Shown one piece after another: positions 33,965-41,127 of a stretch of DNA of 41,127 bases. The notes beneath the pieces were generated by a model. It was not told the DNA's origin. It did not search any database and saw nothing but the letters and a program-made list of their open reading frames with translations. The position numbers and the translations under genes were made by a program. The stretch lies in the NCBI GenBank assembly GCA_023251235.1, contig JAHEZE010000018.1:1-41127 (forward strand), given 5' to 3'. Source of the stretch: Sphingobacteriales bacterium (lineage in GTDB: Bacteria; Bacteroidota; Bacteroidia; Chitinophagales; Chitinophagaceae). Within the stretch, counting starts at the first letter, position 1, and every line of letters starts with the position of its first letter.

Positions 33965-35275
33965 ATGCGTATATATCATTTCTCCTTTTTTTTATTGGTC
34001 ATATTCTTTATGGCGGGTACTCCATCTTCTTGGCGGGTTGCTCATAAGTTTGTACAAGTAAAGGGGAATAAATTTTTTCGTGAAAATAAACCATACACTT
34101 TTTTAGGAACAAATTTCTGGTATGGGCTAAACCTTGGTTCAAAAGGACCGGGTGGAAACAGAAGTCGTTTGATCCGTGAATTAGACAGGCTTGCTTCAAT
34201 GGGAGTAAAAAATCTTCGTGTGGTAGCAGGTAGTGAAGGACCCGATACAGAACCATATAGGATGTTACCGTCCTTGCAAACTTCCCCGGGAAAATATAAC
34301 AAGGAAGTGTTGGAAGGGCTAGACTTTTTACTTACTGAAATGACAAAACGGGATATGCTTGCGGTGATGTGCATGAATGATTTTTGGAACTGGTCAGGAG
34401 GAATGGGGCAATACCTTGTTTGGGCCGGTGCTGCTGATTCAATTCCTTATCCACCTCCGCATCCCGGTGGGGACTGGGGCAAGTATCAGCAATTTGCGGC
34501 TCAGTTTTACAGCAATAATAAGGCTATGAAGATGTTTGATGACCATCTCCGTTTTATTGTTAACAGAAAAAATTCCATCTCCGGAAAATTGTATAAGAAT
34601 GATCCAACAATCATGGCATGGGAACTTGCAAATGAACCAAGAGGTATAAATAACCGCAATGCTTTTTTGAAATGGGTTGATCATACAACACAATTAATCA
34701 AACAAATGGATCCGAATCACCTGGTAACTACCGGGAGTGAGGGTAATACATCCAGTTCATCTGCGGGTACCGATGTGGTAGCTGATCACCAGAACAGAAA
34801 TATTGATTATATCACCATCCATATCTGGGTGCAGAACTGGGGTTATTATGATCCAAAAAGAACAGAGGCTACTTATCAGCCTGCATTGGATTATGCATTG
34901 AAATACCTGGCACAGCACCTGGAAAAAGTAAAATCATTGAACAAGCCTGTGGTGTTAGAAGAATTCGGAATATCCAGGGATAAAAACAATCATGCTGCCG
35001 GTACTCCGGTTACGGTTCGGGATAAATATTATGCTTCCATTTTTAATGCTGTTGCCAACGAAATACAAAAAGATAATCATGCACTGTCAGGTGTCAACTT
35101 TTGGGCCTGGGGCGGAGAGGGCAGGCCAAGAGAACCCGAAGGAATGTGGAAACCGGGCGACAACTTTATCGGCGATCCACCGCACGAATCACAAGGATGG
35201 TATTCTGTTTTTGAAAATGATATGAGTACTATTTCGGTGATAAAGAAATATACAGCACTCATAAATAATAAATAG
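33965..35275 (+). CDS. GH5-family endo-beta-1,4-mannanase-like glycoside hydrolase
   Basis: A 436-residue exported enzyme (signal peptide about 1-20, although the mature N-terminus is not certain). The GH5 features are clear: FLGTNFWYGLNL at the start of the barrel, GVKNLRVVAGSEG, the acid/base E224 in WELANEPRG, and the nucleophile E333 in VVLEEFGISR, with HIWVQNWGYYDP between them. The sequence style (LGTNFWYG, NDFWNWSGG) is that of GH5 subfamily 7 beta-mannanases. It would hydrolyse mannan or glucomannan in the periplasm or outside the cell. There is no SusC/SusD pair, so this is not a classic polysaccharide utilisation locus. Confidence 0.9.
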   Translation: MRIYHFSFFLLVIFFMAGTPSSWRVAHKFVQVKGNKFFRENKPYTFLGTNFWYGLNLGSKGPGGNRSRLIRELDRLASMGVKNLRVVAGSEGPDTEPYRMLPSLQTSPGKYNKEVLEGLDFLLTEMTKRDMLAVMCMNDFWNWSGGMGQYLVWAGAADSIPYPPPHPGGDWGKYQQFAAQFYSNNKAMKMFDDHLRFIVNRKNSISGKLYKNDPTIMAWELANEPRGINNRNAFLKWVDHTTQLIKQMDPNHLVTTGSEGNTSSSSAGTDVVADHQNRNIDYITIHIWVQNWGYYDPKRTEATYQPALDYALKYLAQHLEKVKSLNKPVVLEEFGISRDKNNHAAGTPVTVRDKYYASIFNAVANEIQKDNHALSGVNFWAWGGEGRPREPEGMWKPGDNFIGDPPHESQGWYSVFENDMSTISVIKKYTALINNK

Positions 35276-35571
35276 ATATAAGATTGAAAATGATTTTTTT
35301 TTACAATTGATTGGGTTGATCCCGATGAATTCAGGGATGATTAACCTCTGCGAAAATTAATACTCTTAAGTAACATACCAACAACTATGGGGAGAATAAA
35401 ACTAAAACGATTAATGTTATTAGAATGTTTCGTGATTGTAATGACAACTCTTTACTCACGGGGTCTGCCTTAATATGTTCTCTTATTTTCTGATTAAAAG
35501 AATCAATAGATAATATGCCGGGCAGGTGGAATGATTTTTTTTCTTCCTATCTTCCTTAAAATTTTTTGGAT

Positions 35572-36681
35572 ATGTCTAAACCATCCACTCACTTGCCTGG
35601 TCAACGATTACTTTCATTGGATTTTATGCGGGGGTTCATTATGGTTTTGCTGGCGCTGGAAAGTACTGCGTTGTATGAACATCTTTTTGAAGCGACAGAA
35701 GGAAATATGCTGCACGGGTTCTTTCAGCAATTCTTTCATCATCCATGGAATGGTTTACGATTCTGGGATCTTATTCAACCGGGCTTTATGTTCATGGCAG
35801 GTGCGGCCATGGCTTATTCATTACACAAGCAGGAGCAGGCCGGTGTTTTGTGGAAACATTCATTCAGAAAAATTCTAAAGCGCTGCGGCCTGTTATTCTT
35901 TTTCGGAGTATTGGATTATGCTGTAAGGCCCGGAGGATTATCATTTGAATTGTGGGATGTACTGACTCAACTTTCATTCACCACACTTGTTGCTTTCCTT
36001 ATTTTTCGCTGGAGTGCAACGGCACAAATAATAGTTTGTATTAGTCTTTTGTTAATTACAGAAATTCTTTTCCGGTTCACTCATATTTCAGGCTTTGATC
36101 AGCCCTTTACTGACCAGCATAATTTTGGCAATTACATGGATCTTGTTCTGATGAATAAGATTAACAAGGATGGCTGGGTAGCGATTAATTGTATTCCTAC
36201 CGCAGTTCATACAATTGGCGGGGCATTAACAGGTAAATTACTGATGAGTGAAAGAAAAGATAAAATAAAACAAATGTTTCTGTGGGGGGGATTATTACTG
36301 GTAGCCGGCTATGGTTTGGATTTTGCGGGAATGACACCAATTATCAAAAGGATCGCAACCAGTTCCTTCACACTGGCTTCATTAGGATGGTGCTTGTGGG
36401 GCCTCGCAGTTTGTTATTGGTGGATTGATACCCGTAATCATAGAAACAACCTGAAGTTTTTTATTGTAGTAGGGATGAACTCCATTTTCATTTACTTGTT
36501 TTTTGAAATCATCGGTTCCCGGTGGTTCAATGGATATACAAGGGCTGTTGTTAACGGGTTACTCGGCCTTATTCATACCCCCGGAATGCTGAGCAACATA
36601 ATAGCTTCCTTGAGCATTTTTGCAATGGAATGGGGCTTGTGCTATTTTCTTTACAAGAAGAAAATATTTTTCAAATTATAA
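35572..36681 (+). CDS. HGSNAT/DUF5009-like membrane acyltransferase, paralogue A
   Basis: A 369-residue multi-helix membrane protein. LLSLDFMRGFIMVLLALEST near residue 12 and HHPWNGLRFWDLIQPGFMFMAGAAMAYS near 60 are the signature of the heparan-alpha-glucosaminide N-acetyltransferase-like (DUF1624/DUF5009) family. Its predicted topology is about ten helices. The eukaryotic relative moves an acetyl group across the membrane onto glucosamine; the bacterial substrate is unknown. The ATG at 35572 is preferred to a TTG at 35566. It follows the mannanase and is convergent with a second member at 36838-37953. Confidence 0.85.
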   Translation: MSKPSTHLPGQRLLSLDFMRGFIMVLLALESTALYEHLFEATEGNMLHGFFQQFFHHPWNGLRFWDLIQPGFMFMAGAAMAYSLHKQEQAGVLWKHSFRKILKRCGLLFFFGVLDYAVRPGGLSFELWDVLTQLSFTTLVAFLIFRWSATAQIIVCISLLLITEILFRFTHISGFDQPFTDQHNFGNYMDLVLMNKINKDGWVAINCIPTAVHTIGGALTGKLLMSERKDKIKQMFLWGGLLLVAGYGLDFAGMTPIIKRIATSSFTLASLGWCLWGLAVCYWWIDTRNHRNNLKFFIVVGMNSIFIYLFFEIIGSRWFNGYTRAVVNGLLGLIHTPGMLSNIIASLSIFAMEWGLCYFLYKKKIFFKL

Positions 36682-36802
36682 CTTTAGCATTCCCTGAATC
36701 ATCATCATCCCGGCTCTTCTTTTCAATTTGATTTGCTATCAGTCAGCATTTATTTCAACAAGCGGCGGTACAACCAACCACAACAGGAGCATTCTTTTAT
36801 TT

Positions 36803-36830
36803 TTCCCGGACACGAAACTGTGCCAGGGAA
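36803..36830. terminator. Weak hairpin between the convergent HGSNAT-like genes
   Basis: TTCCC (36803-36807) and GGGAA (36826-36830) pair, with a further CAC/GTG inner pair but mismatches between. A T-run precedes it and A/T-rich DNA follows. It could terminate both convergent genes, weakly. Confidence 0.35.
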
Positions 36831-36837
36831 TTATTAA

Positions 36838-37953
36838 TTACACCCGCAGAAAAATTTTCTTGCGATACATAAAATATAGAAAAAGCCATTGTAACATAAC
36901 ATAACAAACGGCCATAACAGCAATATTAAAGGGATCACCCACCCATTGACCTAACCATTTAAAAAATCCATTGGTTGTATATTCCCAGTTAATAAAATGA
37001 CCGGACATATAAATCAGTATAGAATTCATGCCGATTATTTTAAAAAAGAATGCCCATTTTTTATATCCCAATACGTCAATGATATAATAAAAAAAGGCCA
37101 ACAGGATCAAACTATAGCCGCCTGTGTTCAATACAAAAGAACTTGTCCATAGATTTTTATTGATTGGGAAATCAAGATCCCAAAGATGGGCCAATCCTAA
37201 GAAAACAAATCCTGTTACGGCCATCCACAATGCTTTTTTAGATGGAATCACAACATTATTTTTCAAAAAACTACCCGTGAATATACCCAGCAAACCTGTA
37301 CCAATAGCTGGTATGGTCGACATCAATCCTTCCGGGTCATGAATACCCAGATACAATCTGCCCGGGATTAGGGAGCGGTCAATATAAGAAGCAAAATTTC
37401 CTTCCATGGTTAAATCACCCTTGGGAAAACCCGGTGCAGAAGTAAATTTCAGCAATAGCCAGTAACCAATCAATAAAACGCAAAACCAAATAATCTGCAA
37501 GCGTTCTTTTGAATACAAATAAATAATGTTAGCAAATATATAAGCCAATCCAATGCGGCCTAACACACTTGCAAAACGTATTTCAGAAAATGGTTTCAAT
37601 TGCAAACCGTTATTATAGATGATACCCAGCAGCACAAGGATTAGACCCCGTTTTACTACCCGCCATAACAATTGCTGTTTCGTCTTTCCTTTTTCCAATT
37701 CACGGCCAACAGAATAAGGAGTTGCCACGCCGGCAATAAAAAGAAAAAGCGGGAATATAAGATCGTAAAAATGAAAGCCGTTCCAGTCAGGATGTGTGAG
37801 TTCATTGGAAATAGTGCCCCAGAAAGGAGAACCGGTTGCTTTAAAAAGTGCATGAAAAATTTCCTCAGCTCCCATGATCCAGAACATGTCAAAGCCGCGA
37901 AGAGCATCAAGTGAAAAAAGTCTTCCGGAAGTGTTGGTGGTTGTTAGATTCAT
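36838..37953 (-). CDS. HGSNAT/DUF5009-like membrane acyltransferase, paralogue B
   Basis: A 371-residue membrane protein, clearly of the same family as its convergent neighbour: RLFSLDALRGFDMFWIMGAEE, THPDWNGFHFYDLIFPLFLFIAGVATPYS and the closing YFMYRKKIFLRV. The HPDWNGFxFYDLIFPLFLFIxGV block is the family's most conserved segment. About ten helices are predicted. The ATG at 37953 is used; the longer frame would need a GTG. The two paralogues are convergent, so they did not arise as a simple direct tandem repeat. The substrate is probably a sugar or glycan, but unknown. Confidence 0.88.
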   Translation of the reverse strand: MNLTTTNTSGRLFSLDALRGFDMFWIMGAEEIFHALFKATGSPFWGTISNELTHPDWNGFHFYDLIFPLFLFIAGVATPYSVGRELEKGKTKQQLLWRVVKRGLILVLLGIIYNNGLQLKPFSEIRFASVLGRIGLAYIFANIIYLYSKERLQIIWFCVLLIGYWLLLKFTSAPGFPKGDLTMEGNFASYIDRSLIPGRLYLGIHDPEGLMSTIPAIGTGLLGIFTGSFLKNNVVIPSKKALWMAVTGFVFLGLAHLWDLDFPINKNLWTSSFVLNTGGYSLILLAFFYYIIDVLGYKKWAFFFKIIGMNSILIYMSGHFINWEYTTNGFFKWLGQWVGDPFNIAVMAVCYVMLQWLFLYFMYRKKIFLRV

Positions 37954-38298
37954 TTTGTTTAAGTTTAAAAATTGCACCGGTAATTTAATACAATAAATAA
38001 GAAAAACGTATAATGAAATAAGAGTTGAAAATTAATCTATTTAAAGTTGAGTAGTTTATGATGCAGGATTTAATTTTATTTTTCGGACTATCTTACTACT
38101 ATCATTCCCGCCTTTGGCGGGATTGCGTCGCATGCCAGGGCTTTGGTCGGCGTCCCGACATTCATCGTCGGAACTCTTATATGTTATGTTTGCAATTGAG
38201 CAATTACGAAGTATGCACAGGAGTTCAGTATCGTGAAGCGACAATAAGATTCCATTCATTACTGAGGCTATCGCAGGCGGAGGAATAAAATCATTGAA
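37954..38298. other. 345-bp intergenic region with hairpin cluster
   Basis: No convincing gene. It includes the promoter side of paralogue B on the left and a GC-rich hairpin cluster (38106-38171) in the middle. Short open frames on both strands have no signal or family features. Confidence 0.55.
38106..38171. repeat. GC-rich hairpin cluster
   Basis: TCCCGCC (38106-38112) pairs perfectly with GGCGGGA (38116-38122) around a TTT loop. A second stem is CCGAC (38155-38159) / GTCGG (38167-38171). It is GC-rich in an AT-rich setting, lacks a T-run and looks like a dispersed intergenic palindromic repeat. Confidence 0.6.
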
Positions 38299-39288
38299 TT
38301 ATTTTTTTACCGGTTGATGCATCAGGCTTGTATTGATCAATTGCCCGACAATTTTGGGTGATTGTACTTCAATAAGGTAGCTATGCTGTGCAGGCTCTGT
38401 GATCCATGTATTACTTCCATCTTCTGCCACCATCATCCTACCTTTTTCTATCCTGTACCAGGGCTTGTATCCTTTAACGGCAACTAATACCGCTGATTCA
38501 TCCCAGCTCATTCGGCCCGCACTGTCTTGTAGACTCAGCGGAATACAAATGCTGAATACATCTTTTACCGGGCTGTTTCTGATCGCTTCATTATGTATTA
38601 GCGGCAAACCTGTTCTTATATTCCATCCTATTTCAAAGCCGCTAAATAAGACAGGTGTTTCCCAGTTATTAAAAACAAATTGAGAAGCCGCAGCATCCCG
38701 GTCAACATTAAATTCACTACCGGAAGGAAATCTGCCTGCCATACAAACCAATTGTTTTACTTTTTGCCTTATCAACTCTTTACCATCCAGCCTGGAATAT
38801 TTATCCGGCGCCGATTGCAATAAGGCAGCAAGATTAGTTAGAAATCCAACGGTTATTATTGTTACACTTTTATTCGGTTGCGATGCCAGCACTTTTCTGT
38901 ACACGTCAGTTGCACCTGGTACTTCATCATTTTTTTTTATGTTATGCGGATATTTTAGCAGCAAGGTATCCGTCCAGTGTTGTCCGTCTTTTAATTCCAG
39001 TGCTTTGCCTTTTGGTACGCCAATTACTATACCCCTCCTGTTAAAATAAGTATTGAATACATTGAATACTGCTGCGACTCCTTCATATTTTGTACTGGCA
39101 ACCGTGGCCAGAATTTTAGCATAGCCGCTATCTGCAAATGCATGCAGTAAAGTTATAGCTCCAACATCATCATAATCCGGCCCCATATCACTATCAAAAA
39201 TTACAGGAATGGGCTTGGCTTTTTGTTGAGCGGGTAATGAAGCAGCCTGCATTAATAAATAAAAACAAAAAAATATTTTATATAACAT
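38299..39288 (-). CDS. Exported nucleoside hydrolase (inosine-uridine-preferring type)
   Basis: A 329-residue protein with a signal peptide (about 1-20, ending PAQ). The Ca2+-binding aspartate motif is DSDMGPDYDD (D32, D34, D38, D40, D41), as in the DxDxxxDD signature of nucleoside hydrolases, and VTIITVGFLTNLAALL and FNVDRDAAA are further family blocks. It would split the N-glycosidic bond of nucleosides in the periplasm, for purine or pyrimidine salvage or as a non-nucleoside glycosidase. The ATG at 39288 is preferred to a TTG at 39297, which lies inside a predicted -7 box. Confidence 0.9.
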   Translation of the reverse strand: MLYKIFFCFYLLMQAASLPAQQKAKPIPVIFDSDMGPDYDDVGAITLLHAFADSGYAKILATVASTKYEGVAAVFNVFNTYFNRRGIVIGVPKGKALELKDGQHWTDTLLLKYPHNIKKNDEVPGATDVYRKVLASQPNKSVTIITVGFLTNLAALLQSAPDKYSRLDGKELIRQKVKQLVCMAGRFPSGSEFNVDRDAAASQFVFNNWETPVLFSGFEIGWNIRTGLPLIHNEAIRNSPVKDVFSICIPLSLQDSAGRMSWDESAVLVAVKGYKPWYRIEKGRMMVAEDGSNTWITEPAQHSYLIEVQSPKIVGQLINTSLMHQPVKK

Positions 39289-39294
39289 AGTCAA

Positions 39295-39302
39295 CAAAGA
39301 TA
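39295..39302 (-). promoter_or_regulatory. -7 box (TAnnTTTG) of the nucleoside hydrolase gene
   Basis: TATCTTTG on the minus strand, identical to the box before the cysteine desulfurase gene. It ends 6 bp upstream of the ATG at 39288, so the mRNA would be almost leaderless if this is the promoter. Confidence 0.4.
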
Positions 39303-39435
39303 ATGATTGGCCCCATGGGCAGGGAAAGTAGTTTCCTTAAATTCTTTTATCAATATTAGTTTCGGTGTATGAAACAACAAAGGGACATTTTTTCAATTCA
39401 GACACTAACATACGTGGAGTTGCTAACAACAATAA

Positions 39436-39690
39436 TTAAAATTTAAAATATACAAACAATCTTCCATGGTTTTTACTGTCATTTTCTATGCGATGATAGA
39501 GCGGTTTTATATGCGGAAGTTTCAGAAATCTTTGTACTTTCTTTTTTAGCTGACCACTGCCTTTGCCGGAAATAATCTCTACTTCTTTTATTCTTTTATC
39601 AATGGCATCTTCAAATGCCTGCAGTAATGCTTTATCAATTGCTCTACTATCGTTGTATATATCGTGGAGGTCAAGTTTTATATGGGACAT
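39436..39690 (-). CDS. Smr-domain protein
   Basis: An 84-residue protein that is just an Smr domain: LDLHDIYNDSRAIDKALLQAFEDAI with the LDLHxxxxxxA start, then EVEIISGKGSGQLKKKVQRFL with the GKG loop. The Smr domain is the C-terminal nuclease domain of MutS2 and occurs alone in small proteins. It probably acts as a DNA/RNA endonuclease or nucleic-acid-binding protein. The length is close to that of a bare domain. No mutS2 gene is nearby. Confidence 0.88.
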   Translation of the reverse strand: MSHIKLDLHDIYNDSRAIDKALLQAFEDAIDKRIKEVEIISGKGSGQLKKKVQRFLKLPHIKPLYHRIENDSKNHGRLFVYFKF

Positions 39691-39928
39691 GCTGTATTGT
39701 TAAATTTTTTATTTGCCATGTTGGTGTTCAGTCATGCTATTGGCGATGGCTTGACTAACAATCGAAGTTAAAACAAGATTAACTCAATTTGGTTGTTGGT
39801 GATTCTCCGGCATCGTAACCGCTCACGAACATCAACCGCGAAATGGCACTCTTAATACTTCAATTATATTATTGTTATTTAATTTTCTTATATTTAATAA
39901 GAGTTCAACTTCAGGAAATTCTATCTAT

Positions 39929-40324
39929 ATGCCTGCATATGAAATAGAAATCATTTTAAACCGCCAACTGGCAGATTGCCTTTCCATACCGGTGTTTATT
40001 ACGGATACAGCAGGTAATCTGATTTTCTACAATGAACCTGCAGAAAAAATTCTGGGAACCAGCTTTGAAGATACCGGTGAAATGCATGTGGAGACATGGT
40101 CAACTATTTTTAAACAGCAGGATGAAAAAGGAAATTTACTAAGACCGGAAGAATTGCCTCTTGTAAGAACATTGCGGGATTGTTATCCATACCACAAAAC
40201 ATTCTGGATTGAAAGCCTGAAAGGGAAATCAGAAAAGATTTCAGTAACCTCTTACCCCATTATTGGCAGAGCCGGAAAATTTTTAGGAGCCGTTGCCATT
40301 TTCTGGGAAGCAAAAGATTTATGA
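39929..40324 (+). CDS. PAS-domain protein
   Basis: A 131-residue protein that is mainly a single PAS domain: SIPVFITDTAGNLIFYNEPAEKILG is the PAS core start, followed by FKQQDEKGNLLRPEELPLVRTLRD and a final AVAIFWEAKDL strand. No kinase, cyclase or other output domain is attached, so the signal must pass to a partner. The ATG at 39929 is used (an upstream TTG at 39872 is less likely). Its stop overlaps the start of the MBL gene (ATGA at 40321-40324), indicating translational coupling; the MBL protein is the likely partner. Confidence 0.85.
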   Translation: MPAYEIEIILNRQLADCLSIPVFITDTAGNLIFYNEPAEKILGTSFEDTGEMHVETWSTIFKQQDEKGNLLRPEELPLVRTLRDCYPYHKTFWIESLKGKSEKISVTSYPIIGRAGKFLGAVAIFWEAKDL

Positions 40325-41127
40325 AAATATCATTAAGGGGCGTTCGTGGTTCCATTCCCACTACCGGCCCCGATAACGCATATTATGGAGGTAATACATC
40401 CTGCACGGTGGTTTCAGAAAAAGATTGCCTGTTGGTGCTTGATGGTGGATCCGGTATGCAGAAATTCAGCCTGGCTAAAAACACAAACAACAAAAGGATT
40501 GATATATTATTAACTCACCTGCATCTGGATCATATCCAGGGGCTGGGATTTTTCAATCCCTTTTTTGATCCTTCATTAGATATACATATTTGGGGACCTG
40601 CAAGCAACACCCAAAGTTTACGTTCAAGACTTAGTCGTTATCTTTCACCGCCATTGTTCCCGGTGCTTCTCCGTGACCTTCCATGTAAACTAACACTGCA
40701 TGAAATTGAAAACAGTTTATTTGAAATAGGTCCTTTTACTATTCAATCCCGTTTCATAATACATCCCGGACCTACGGTAGGGTTTCGGATTACCGGGCAA
40801 CATTCAGTTTTTGCTTATATACCCGATCATGAACCTGCATTGGGTTCAATGGAGTTGCAAACAGATAAAAAATGGATTTCCGGTATTGACCTTGCATCAA
40901 ACTCTGACCTGTTGTTGCATGATGCACAATACACTGCGCAGGAATATAAAAATAAAATAGGATGGGGGCATTGCAGTATGGAAGACGCTATCAAATTTGC
41001 ATCACTGGCAGGTGTAAAACATCTTTTATTGTCACATCATGATCCTTCTCATTCCGATTCACAACTGAATGAAATATTTTCAGGGTTGAAAAAAAAGATT
41101 AACTACCCATTCAAATATGAACTGGCT
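40321..41127 (+). CDS. MBL-fold metallo-hydrolase, RGSIP type (partial)
   Basis: The gene starts with the ATG in the ATGA overlap with the PAS gene and runs off the right edge after 269 codons without a stop. The N-terminus MKISLRGVRGSIP with YGGNTSC is that of the RGSIPxPGxxxxxYGGNTSC group of MBL-fold proteins. The metal motif is H66-L-H68-L-D70-H71 (THLHLDH). Further ligands fit DLLLHDAQYT (HD) and LLLSHHDPSHSD. Related proteins are annotated as phosphodiesterase-like or as sensor-linked MBL hydrolases. The activity is unknown, and the sensor pairing suggests a signalling role. Confidence 0.85.
   Translation, partial: MKISLRGVRGSIPTTGPDNAYYGGNTSCTVVSEKDCLLVLDGGSGMQKFSLAKNTNNKRIDILLTHLHLDHIQGLGFFNPFFDPSLDIHIWGPASNTQSLRSRLSRYLSPPLFPVLLRDLPCKLTLHEIENSLFEIGPFTIQSRFIIHPGPTVGFRITGQHSVFAYIPDHEPALGSMELQTDKKWISGIDLASNSDLLLHDAQYTAQEYKNKIGWGHCSMEDAIKFASLAGVKHLLLSHHDPSHSDSQLNEIFSGLKKKINYPFKYELA

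Noticed and set aside
35321-35345. ATCCC/GGGAT hairpin after the mannanase gene considered as a terminator
   Set aside because: The stem is only 5 bp and lacks a T-run.
38058-38288. 76-codon plus-strand frame in the gap before the nucleoside hydrolase
   Set aside because: It runs through the hairpin cluster, has an unusual composition and no signal peptide or domain pattern; the bases are better explained as intergenic palindromes.
33965-39288. Considered as a polysaccharide utilisation locus
   Set aside because: No SusC/SusD-like pair, no hybrid two-component or other PUL regulator, and the genes lie on both strands.
39365-39770. TAAC/GTTAG words around the Smr gene considered as further attC-like sites
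   Set aside because: No inverted partner of at least 6 bp with attC-like spacing was found, so the words are probably chance.

Overview
The window looks like a chromosomal segment of a member of the Bacteroidota, most likely the Chitinophagaceae or a near relative. The base composition is AT-leaning. Start codons are mostly not preceded by a Shine-Dalgarno sequence, and several genes have an exact TAnnTTTG -7 box, the Bacteroidota promoter element. The gene set also fits: SprB-type repeats, a BNR/Asp-box secreted protein, DUF6702, an ECF sigma factor paired with an anti-sigma/beta-barrel protein, DUF5009-type acyltransferases and a SWIB protein with a lysine-rich tail. The genus assignment is inference. 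No rRNA, tRNA, CRISPR array, transposase, integrase or prophage gene was seen.

Layout. 1-9500: end of an acetyl-CoA hydrolase/CoA-transferase gene, a large BNR-repeat exported protein, a MORN-like exported protein, an M1 metallopeptidase, a HupE/UreJ-like membrane protein divergent from DUF6702, a CNNM/CBS transporter-like protein and a PAP2 phosphatase. 9500-16200: an LTA-synthase-like sulfatase-fold enzyme, a methyltransferase, phosphoglucosamine mutase (glmM), then an accessory-looking island (13884-15025) with palindromes and attC-like inverted repeats around a lone YdhR-like gene, then a cysteine desulfurase. 16200-22600: a minus-strand block with a SprB-repeat/cytochrome-like lipoprotein, the sigma/anti-sigma pair, and a run of membrane protein, sterol desaturase, MmcQ/YjbR and serine hydrolase genes. 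22500-24130: a tandem duplication that made two paralogous membrane genes and a truncated copy of the hydrolase gene's 5' end. 24100-31900: small and hypothetical envelope proteins, a DoxX-like protein, an AI-2E-type transporter, an MBL hydrolase, DinB, the SWIB protein, a NYN-LOTUS protein and a saccharopine-dehydrogenase-like reductase. 32100-41127: a large protein of unknown function with a GNAT-like segment, a GH5 mannanase, two convergent HGSNAT-like acyltransferases, a secreted nucleoside hydrolase, an Smr protein, and a translationally coupled PAS/MBL pair running off the end.

Most of the window is housekeeping and envelope biology. The most unusual signals are: (1) the 22.5-24.1 kb tandem duplication, in which the non-coding leader is much better conserved than the proteins it precedes; (2) a 21-bp palindromic repeat inserted in frame in glmM, with a close relative 1.4 kb away in intergenic DNA; (3) a possible single-gene cassette bounded by attC-like inverted repeats; and (4) an anti-sigma-like protein predicted to run from the cytoplasm to an outer-membrane barrel.
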